In this document: in pieces, positions 1 through 4,628 of the stretch | Position numbering within the stretch: the first letter of the stretch is position 1 | Layout: every line of letters starts with the position of its first letter | NCBI GenBank assembly: GCA_900554085.1 | Contig: USGA01000060.1 | Location: 1-5,521 of the forward strand | Source of the DNA: an uncultured Clostridia bacterium | Lineage (GTDB): Bacteria > Bacillota > Clostridia > Christensenellales > CAG-917 | Reading direction: 5' to 3' | DNA: 5,521 nucleotides | Notes under the pieces: generated by a model | Databases searched by the model: none | What the model was told of the DNA's origin: nothing | The model's input: only the letters and a program-made list of their open reading frames with translations | Made by a program: the position numbers and the translations under genes

Positions 1-1018
1 GCAAATCGAACTGATGAATATGCACCGCGAACTGGGCATCACTTTCGTGTACGTCACCCACGACCAGGAGGAAGCCCTCACTATGAGCGACAAAATCGTG
101 GTTATGCGCGACGGCGTGATTCAGCAGATTGCCGACCCCGAAAAAATTTACGACGAACCTGCCAACGCTTTCGTCGCGGACTTCATAGGCGAATCCACCA
201 TACTGTCCGGCGTTATGCTCGAGGACTACAAAGTGGAATTCGCGGACGCGGTTTTCGAATGCGTCGACAAGGGCTTCAAGAAAAACGAGCCCATAGACGT
301 CATCATCAGACCCGAAGACCTCGAGATTCTGCCCGCCGACGACAAAAAAGCCATACTCACGGCACGCGTCATCTCCTCGGTGTTCAAGGGCGACCACTAT
401 CAGATTACGCTCATTGCAAACGAAAACGAATTCATCGCGCACGACACCGTCACCTGCGAGGAAGGCTCCGACGTCGGTCTGTATATCAGCCCGTCCAACC
501 TGCACATTATGCACAAGGCACGCATCATCAACGAAATCGACACCGAAATCGCAGGCGAAAACCAGGTGTGGATTTGCGGCGCGAAGTTCGACTGCGTCAC
601 CGACCTCGAAGCGGGCACGCCCGTGCGTATTCAGGTTGATTTCGACGACGTCATCATCACCGACGACGAAGAGGACGGCGTAATCGGCGCGACGGTAGTG
701 AGTTCCATTTACAAAGGCAGTTATTACCAGTGCATAGTCCGCACGGACGACTACTACGACTTCTTCGTGGACACCGACGACGACTGGCTCAAAGGCGACC
801 GCGTCGGCATCAACATCGCTCCCGAGAAAATTCTCATCGAGCGTCGCGAAGTGACCGAAGCCCCCGTTGACGAAACTCCCGTCGTCGTTGACGAGACGGT
901 GACCGAGGAGACCGAAAGCGCGTCGTCGGAAGCGGAATCCGCCGTCGCAGAATCCGTCGGCGCTGCCGCCGAATCCCCCGTCGCAAACGAGGGCAAAGAT
1001 TCTTCCGAGGAGGTGTGA
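1..1018 (+). CDS. potA: Spermidine/putrescine ABC transporter ATP-binding protein PotA (5' partial)
   Basis: Cytoplasmic ATPase that powers polyamine import through PotB and PotC. The reading frame is open from base 2; the N-terminal Walker A, ABC signature and Walker B lie outside the window. The ATG at 14 is internal, because in-frame codons before it (QIEL) match the family. Numbering from that Met, the H-loop histidine is H16 in VTHDQEEAL, followed by the typical PotA stretch MSDKIVVMRDG and the helix-end motif FVADFIGES (53-61). The regulatory C-terminal part is unusually long. After the H-loop 318 residues remain, against roughly 170 in E. coli PotA. It holds two TOBE-like units (about 80-166 and 190-276) and an acidic Ala/Ser/Glu/Val-rich tail (about 277-334). 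The stop lies one base before potB. Family identity is very secure from the H-loop region and the neighbours. Other PotA/FbpC/UgpC-type ATPases are less likely given the potBCD context. Confidence 0.95.
   Translation, partial: QIELMNMHRELGITFVYVTHDQEEALTMSDKIVVMRDGVIQQIADPEKIYDEPANAFVADFIGESTILSGVMLEDYKVEFADAVFECVDKGFKKNEPIDVIIRPEDLEILPADDKKAILTARVISSVFKGDHYQITLIANENEFIAHDTVTCEEGSDVGLYISPSNLHIMHKARIINEIDTEIAGENQVWICGAKFDCVTDLEAGTPVRIQVDFDDVIITDDEEDGVIGATVVSSIYKGSYYQCIVRTDDYYDFFVDTDDDWLKGDRVGINIAPEKILIERREVTEAPVDETPVVVDETVTEETESASSEAESAVAESVGAAAESPVANEGKDSSEEV
251..841 (+). repeat. Protein-level tandem duplication of a TOBE-like unit inside PotA
   Basis: Two units of about 87 residues, encoded at 251-511 and 581-841, align along their length. 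Each begins with an F-x-C segment (FECVDKGF versus FDCVTDLE), then a beta-rich PxDVIIRPEDLEI / PVRIQVDFDDVII segment. Next comes the best-matched motif, VISSVFKGDHYQ versus VVSSIYKGSYYQ, and each unit closes with VGLYISPSNLHIM versus VGINIAPEKILIE. The copies are diverged at DNA level, so this is an old duplication. TOBE domains in ABC ATPases are known as regulatory or dimer-contact domains; a specific role here is not visible. I recall similar long PotA C-termini in Clostridia, which could not be checked. Confidence 0.8.
1008..1013 (+). promoter_or_regulatory. Ribosome binding site of potB
   Basis: A perfect AGGAGG sits inside the last codons of potA, six bases before the ATG at 1020. It supports that start and implies coupling of potB translation to potA. 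Confidence 0.85.
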
Positions 1019-1019
1019 A

Positions 1020-1841
1020 ATGACGTCCGCTTCCGCAATTCAGGCTAAACCCCGCAAGCGGTTCAAAATCACAAAACGGGTTTTTGCATACCCTTATGTG
1101 CTGTTTATGGTGCTGTTTGTGATTTTGCCGCTGGTTATGATACTCGTCAACGCGTTCCTTGACGACGGCGGAAACCTCACCGTGGAGAACTTCAAGACTT
1201 TCTTCACCGAGGAAAGCAGCCTTATAATTCTGGGCAACTCACTGTTCGTGGGAGTCGTGACGACGGCGATATGTCTCCTCATCGGATACCCCGTCGCGTA
1301 CAAACTCTCCAGAATGAGCAGCGGCAAAATTCTGGTGCTTTTCTTCATACTGCCTATGGGCGTCAACTTCCTTATCCGCACCCTCGCCACCAAAGCCATT
1401 TTCATTGCGCTTGACGTGACGCTCGGTATGGGAACGGTGCTCTTCGGTATGGTATACAACTATCTGCCCTTTATGATACTTCCTCTGCACACCTCGCTCT
1501 CGTCCATAGACAAGAGTTACATCGAGGCGGCGCAGGACCTCGGCGCGGACCGTTCAACGGTTTTCCTTAAAACGGTACTGCCCCTTTCCGTGGGCGGAAT
1601 TATGAGCGGCATTACGATGGTGTTCATACCCACCATCTCGACATTTGCCATTTCGCAACTGCTGTCCAACGGCAAGATATTCCTCTTCGGCGACAGCATA
1701 CAGACCAAGTTCGACCAGGGTCTGTACGGCGTCGGCTCCATAATGAGTCTGGTGATGTTGGCGTTCGTGCTCATCTCCAACTTCCTTATGAACAGAATCA
1801 ACAAGAACAACAACGTCGGCGTGGGGAGGTCTCTGTGGTGA
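1020..1841 (+). CDS. potB: Spermidine/putrescine ABC transporter permease PotB
   Basis: First of the two inner-membrane permeases of the polyamine importer (273 aa). After a basic N-terminus (KPRKRFKITKR, residues 10-20), hydrophobic segments suggest six transmembrane helices, near 23-45, 72-94, 104-124, 136-158, 190-212 and 238-258. The cytoplasmic EAA loop that docks onto PotA is intact: YIEAAQDLGAD with E169, A170, A171 and G175, continuing to LPLSVGGIMSG. The stretch VYNYLPFMILPL (145-156) is highly characteristic of PotB. The loop between NFLIRTLATKAIF and that stretch seems shorter than in proteobacterial PotB, judged from memory. The ATG at 1020 is one base after the potA stop and has an ideal Shine-Dalgarno sequence. 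The 3' end overlaps the potC start. Assignment to PotB rather than PotC rests on gene order and the VYNYLPFM motif. Confidence 0.95.
   Translation: MTSASAIQAKPRKRFKITKRVFAYPYVLFMVLFVILPLVMILVNAFLDDGGNLTVENFKTFFTEESSLIILGNSLFVGVVTTAICLLIGYPVAYKLSRMSSGKILVLFFILPMGVNFLIRTLATKAIFIALDVTLGMGTVLFGMVYNYLPFMILPLHTSLSSIDKSYIEAAQDLGADRSTVFLKTVLPLSVGGIMSGITMVFIPTISTFAISQLLSNGKIFLFGDSIQTKFDQGLYGVGSIMSLVMLAFVLISNFLMNRINKNNNVGVGRSLW
1825..1829 (+). promoter_or_regulatory. Ribosome binding site of potC and start choice
   Basis: GGAGG (within GGGGAGG, 1823-1829) lies in the end of potB. Two adjacent in-frame GTG codons follow. The one at 1835 has 5 bases of spacing. The one at 1838 has 8 and forms a classic GTGA start/stop overlap with the potB TGA. 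The site cannot separate them; the proteins differ by one residue. Confidence 0.7.
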
Positions 1842-2659
1842 AAAAATTAGGCGACATCTTAGGCAAGGCGTACATCTTCGTCATTCTGGCGATACTCTAC
1901 GCTCCCATAATCCTCATCATCGTTTACAGTTTCTCGGGAAGTTCCAACTTCAACTTCTCGGACGGCTTCACGTTCGACGCGTACGTGTCCATATTCACCT
2001 CCGAAAAATCGCCCGCTCTGTGGGCGGCAATCGAGAACACGCTGCTCATCGCCGTCATCTCGGCGGTGGTGTCCACCGTTATGGGCACTTTCGCTGCAAT
2101 CGGAATTTACAGTATGGGTCGCCGTTCCCGTCGGGTTGTGGAAAACGTCAACCAGTTTCCCATAATCAACAGCGAAATCGTTATGGCGGTCTCGCTGATG
2201 ATATTCTTCGTGACGTTCGCCTTCCCCGAGGGATACCTCAGGCTGATAATCGCGCACATCGCTTTCTGCACTCCTTACGTCGTGCTCAGCATAATGCCAA
2301 AACTCGAGAGTATGGACCCCAACGTGTACGAAGCGGCGCTTGACCTCGGCGCGAATCCCTTCCGCGCCCTCACCCGCGTTATGTTCCCGATGATTACCCC
2401 CGGTATCGTCAGCGGATTCATTATGGCGTTCGTCATCTCCATCGACGACTTCATCATCACTCAGATAAACAAGGGTGCGGCAACCGGAATCAACACCTTG
2501 TCCACCTATATCTATTCCGACGCGCGCGTCCAGGGTCTCGAGCCGTTCTGGTACGCCGTATTCTCCATCATATTCGTGGTGGTGCTCGCCGCGCTGCTCA
2601 CGGTCAACCTGTGGAAAATCCGCAAACAGAAACAAAAGGAAAAGGAGGCGAACCTGTGA
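1835..2659 (+). CDS. potC: Spermidine/putrescine ABC transporter permease PotC
   Basis: Second inner-membrane permease of the importer, pairing with PotB (274 aa from the GTG at 1835, or 273 from the GTG at 1838). The N-terminal helix with LYAPIILIIVYSFSGS (21-36) is a hallmark of PotC. Further hydrophobic segments lie near 65-92, 113-130, 134-155, 188-208 and 238-260, giving about six helices. The EAA loop that contacts PotA is intact: YEAALDLGANP with E166, A167, A168 and G172, continuing to FPMITPGIVSG. The later segment FVISIDDFIITQ (199-210) is also typical of PotC. The C-terminus is short and strongly basic (KIRKQKQKEKE), consistent with a cytoplasmic tail. Its TGA shares one base with the potD ATG (TGATG), so potD is translationally coupled. 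No defects are visible. Confidence 0.95.
   Translation: MVKKLGDILGKAYIFVILAILYAPIILIIVYSFSGSSNFNFSDGFTFDAYVSIFTSEKSPALWAAIENTLLIAVISAVVSTVMGTFAAIGIYSMGRRSRRVVENVNQFPIINSEIVMAVSLMIFFVTFAFPEGYLRLIIAHIAFCTPYVVLSIMPKLESMDPNVYEAALDLGANPFRALTRVMFPMITPGIVSGFIMAFVISIDDFIITQINKGAATGINTLSTYIYSDARVQGLEPFWYAVFSIIFVVVLAALLTVNLWKIRKQKQKEKEANL
2644..2648 (+). promoter_or_regulatory. Ribosome binding site that sets the potD start
   Basis: GGAGG, ten bases before the ATG at 2659. An in-frame ATG exists upstream at 2611 inside potC, but starting there would put 16 hydrophilic residues ahead of the KKK signal sequence. The site and the signal peptide together favour 2659. Confidence 0.8.
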
Positions 2660-4341
2660 TGAAAAAGAAAACCCTTTTGCTCGTCGCCGCCCTCCTTCTG
2701 ACGGCGCTCGTCGCCCTTCCCCTGCTCACCGCCTGCTCCGGCGGCGGAGAAAGCACCGTAACGGGCGGAAGCGGACAGGACAAACTCTACATCTACAACT
2801 GGGAAGACTACATCGACACCGCTCTCATCGACGAATTCTCTGACTATTACAAAGAGGTGACGGGCAAGTCCATCGACGTGACTTACACGACCTTCGACAC
2901 CAACGAAACTATGCTCACCAAAGTGCAGAAAGGCGACGCAAACGTCGACCTCATCTGCCCTTCGGAATACGCAATAGAGAAACTTATGCGTGGCGGTTAC
3001 GTTAGGAATCTTTCCGAACTGGTCTCCGAACTCGGCGAAAAACACAATATGACGTTCGACAATCTCGGCAACATAGAACCCGACGTCAGAACCGCCATTT
3101 CCGCGGTGTTCGGCGACATTCCCGCAGGCGACGGCAAGACGGGCAATATGCTCGACTATATGGTGCCGTATATGTGGGGCACTCTCGGAATTCTTTATAA
3201 CAAAAGCGTGGTGAGCGAGGAAGAACTCGAGGAATACGGCTGGGGCGTGTTGTGGAACGCGGGCGGCAATCCCGAACTCGAAGGCGAAATCCTGCTTAAG
3301 GACAGTATCCGCGACACATATTGCGCCGCGGTGCTGTATCTCCGCGATTACGGTATGTTGCCCGAAGGCGACTCCCCCTCTCTCGGCAAACCCTACACCG
3401 AACTGACCACGGCGGAACTCATCAACTGCACCGACGACGCTCTGCTTGTCGCCGTCGAGGAAGTGCTCATCGAACAGCGCGACCACATCTCCGGCTACGA
3501 AGTGGACTTCGGCAAAGACGATATGATAAACGAAATCGTCTACGTCGACCTGGCCTGGAGCGGCGACGCCCTGTGGGCAATAGAGGAAAGTTACGACGAA
3601 GAAACCGAGGACTACACCCTCGGATACTACGTGCCCGAAAGCGGTTCCAACATCTGGTACGACGGTTGGATTGTGCCCACCACCGTACGCAACGAACTCG
3701 CCGCGGTTATGTTCATCGACTTTATGTGCCGTCCCGAATCCGCCGCACGCAATACAAGTTATATCTGCTACACTTCGGCGGTGGCTCGCGACGCGGTGCG
3801 CTCCGACGCCGACGCGGTGGCAGCCCTGCTCGACGTGGAATATCTGTGGTACGCAAGTTCCGAAGAGTGCGAACTCTACACCGACGCGGACGGGAATCTC
3901 GTGTTCTTCTACGATTGGGGCGACGGCGAACCTTACTATCTCGATGCCGACGGAACGGAATTCGACGGCGACGCCGACACTCTCACCGCCTTCGAAGCGG
4001 CAACCGACGAAGAGGGCTACTGGCTTGACGGCAACGGAGAGTACATCGTCGACGCCGATTCTATGAATCTTTTCTTCGAGGACACCGCGCGCTATGCGGA
4101 AATCACCGACGCGCTCGGAGTAATGCGCGATTACGGCTCGGCAAACGACCGCGTCGTGCAGATGTGGGAACGCATCAAAGCGGGCGCGGAAACCCCGTGG
4201 GCGCTGATATGGTGCCTGGTAGCGGTTGTCATCATCGTAGGAGGCGCCGTGGGCATCTACTTTGCCAAGGAAGCGTTCAAGCGCCGTCCGCGCAAACTGA
4301 ACGTCCCTCCCTCCGCCGGAGAAGAAACGGACGCAAAATAA
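2659..4341 (+). CDS. potD: Spermidine/putrescine-binding lipoprotein PotD, enlarged and with a C-terminal membrane helix
   Basis: Extracellular substrate-binding protein that would deliver polyamine to PotB/PotC (560 aa; E. coli PotD is about 350). Residues 1-26 are a lipoprotein signal: MKKK, a hydrophobic core, then lipobox L23-T24-A25-C26, so C26 should be lipidated. The binding fold starts at DKLYIYNWEDYID (41-53). Candidate ligand-pocket positions, aligned by eye to E. coli PotD, are W48, Y51, S102/Y104, W300, W333, D335 and Y371. The E. coli D168/E171 pair falls at S216/D219, so the amine-binding set is similar but not identical. Residues about 395-470 form an acidic, aromatic insertion absent from E. 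coli PotD. The fold resumes at LFFEDTARYAEITD and ends at VVQMWERIKAG. Residues 513-535 form a hydrophobic helix followed by a basic tail (KRRPRK). The start is fixed by the signal peptide and GGAGG at 2644-2648. Polyamine specificity is inferred from family and operon. Confidence 0.92.
   Translation: MKKKTLLLVAALLLTALVALPLLTACSGGGESTVTGGSGQDKLYIYNWEDYIDTALIDEFSDYYKEVTGKSIDVTYTTFDTNETMLTKVQKGDANVDLICPSEYAIEKLMRGGYVRNLSELVSELGEKHNMTFDNLGNIEPDVRTAISAVFGDIPAGDGKTGNMLDYMVPYMWGTLGILYNKSVVSEEELEEYGWGVLWNAGGNPELEGEILLKDSIRDTYCAAVLYLRDYGMLPEGDSPSLGKPYTELTTAELINCTDDALLVAVEEVLIEQRDHISGYEVDFGKDDMINEIVYVDLAWSGDALWAIEESYDEETEDYTLGYYVPESGSNIWYDGWIVPTTVRNELAAVMFIDFMCRPESAARNTSYICYTSAVARDAVRSDADAVAALLDVEYLWYASSEECELYTDADGNLVFFYDWGDGEPYYLDADGTEFDGDADTLTAFEAATDEEGYWLDGNGEYIVDADSMNLFFEDTARYAEITDALGVMRDYGSANDRVVQMWERIKAGAETPWALIWCLVAVVIIVGGAVGIYFAKEAFKRRPRKLNVPPSAGEETDAK
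3841..4068 (+). other. Acidic aromatic insertion in PotD with three DxDG-like repeats
   Basis: Residues about 395-470 of PotD do not align with the classical PotD fold. They are rich in Asp, Glu, Tyr and Trp and contain three short related units: YTDADGNLVF (407-416), YLDADGTEFD (427-436) and WLDGNGEYIV (455-464). Each is aromatic-x-Asp-x-(D/N)-Gly followed by a short beta-like stretch. DxDG loops can bind calcium in other proteins, but no full EF-hand or dockerin pattern is seen, so this is only a suggestion. Confidence 0.65.
4195..4263 (+). other. Predicted C-terminal transmembrane helix of PotD
   Basis: Codons for residues 513-535 encode PWALIWCLVAVVIIVGGAVG and the next few residues, an uninterrupted hydrophobic stretch. 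It is followed by KEAFKRRPRK, which fits the positive-inside rule. With a lipidated N-terminus outside, this places a tail of about 25 residues in the cytoplasm and would anchor PotD at both ends. Confidence 0.8.
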
Positions 4342-4464
4342 AGACGAAATCCGACTTTTTTCGCAAAACCGAACGGCGGCACTATTTATCGGCGGAACGC
4401 CGCACCTTCACAAAAAGGCGTACTTCGCACCGACAAAAAACCGCCTGACAAAAGATAGCCGCAC
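4342..4464 (+). other. Untranslated stretch between the potD stop and the terminator
   Basis: No convincing gene is seen. It holds a small perfect hairpin, CGGCG-GAA-CGCCG (4390-4402), with no T-run after it, so it is not itself a terminator. A weak 5-bp pairing, AGGCG (4416-4420) with CGCCT (4442-4446), could also form. A T6 run at 4356-4361 lacks an adjacent stem. It is most simply the 3' untranslated region of the pot mRNA. Confidence 0.6.
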
Positions 4465-4492
4465 AAAAACCCCCGCTCCGTCGGGGGTTTTT
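4465..4492 (+). terminator. Rho-independent terminator after potABCD, probably bidirectional
   Basis: An A5C5G arm (4465-4475) pairs perfectly with CG5T5 (4482-4492) across a six-base loop, CTCCGT. The GC core of six pairs followed by TTTTT is a textbook intrinsic terminator for the + strand. The A-run on the left arm would supply a T-run on the opposite strand, so it could also stop minus-strand transcription. It separates the pot operon from the citrate synthase promoter. Confidence 0.93.
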
Positions 4493-4510
4493 CATACAAA
4501 AGTCGGCAGG

Positions 4511-4526
4511 TTGCATTCCTGTGCAA
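4511..4526. promoter_or_regulatory. Inverted repeat overlapping the -35 region, possible operator
   Basis: TTGCA (4511-4515) and TGCAA (4522-4526) are perfect inverted repeats separated by six bases. They cover the -35 and part of the spacer. A dimeric repressor bound here would block RNA polymerase. The arms are only 5 bp, so chance is possible and no known regulator is assigned. Confidence 0.4.
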
Positions 4527-4539
4527 AAAATGATATAAT
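4511..4539 (+). promoter_or_regulatory. Sigma-A-type promoter of the citrate synthase gene
   Basis: The -10 is a perfect TATAAT (4534-4539) preceded by TGA (4531-4533), giving an extended -10. A TTGCAT -35 (4511-4516) lies exactly 17 bases upstream; it matches TTGACA only in the first three bases, which the extended -10 could offset. Transcription should begin near 4545-4547, giving a leader of about 83 nt. It sits just after the pot terminator. Confidence 0.85.
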
Positions 4540-4564
4540 TGATGAAAAAAGTTTTACCTATAAG

Positions 4565-4598
4565 GGCGCAATTTTCATCTTCCGCAAGCATTTGCGCC
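4565..4598 (+). promoter_or_regulatory. Leader hairpins with two competing pairings upstream of citrate synthase
   Basis: GGCGCAA (4565-4571) can pair perfectly with TTGCGCC (4592-4598). The same right arm can instead pair locally, CGCAA (4583-4587) with TTGCG (4592-4596) over a GCAT loop. The two are mutually exclusive. No T-run follows, so it is not an attenuator of the usual kind, and no known riboswitch is recognised. Confidence 0.4.
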
Positions 4599-4618
4599 GC
4601 GAAAGACCCCCGCACCCG

Positions 4619-4624
4619 AGGAGG
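4619..4624 (+). promoter_or_regulatory. Ribosome binding site of the citrate synthase gene
   Basis: A perfect AGGAGG ends four bases before the ATG at 4629. The spacing is slightly short but acceptable, and it fixes the start. Confidence 0.85.
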
Positions 4625-4628
4625 CTTT

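Noticed and set aside
2611..2658. N-terminal extension of PotD from the in-frame ATG at 2611
   Set aside because: It would place 16 polar residues before the lipoprotein signal sequence. The ATG at 2659 has a ribosome binding site and a TGATG overlap with potC.
2512..3486. Long minus-strand open frame (324 codons) opposite potC and potD
   Set aside because: It is a shadow of the strongly biased + strand codons. It crosses two confidently identified genes and its composition (His, Val, Glu, Phe rich) is that of an antisense frame.
4302..4333. Nested inverted repeats at the end of potD (CGTCC/GGACG and CTCC/GGAG)
   Set aside because: The outer arms are separated by unpaired bases, no T-run follows, and the sequence is coding; a much better terminator lies at 4465-4492.
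4382..4615. Minus-strand open frame of 77 codons across the intergenic region
   Set aside because: It runs straight through the terminator and the citrate synthase promoter, is Cys- and Phe-rich with no recognisable domain, and has no convincing ribosome binding site.
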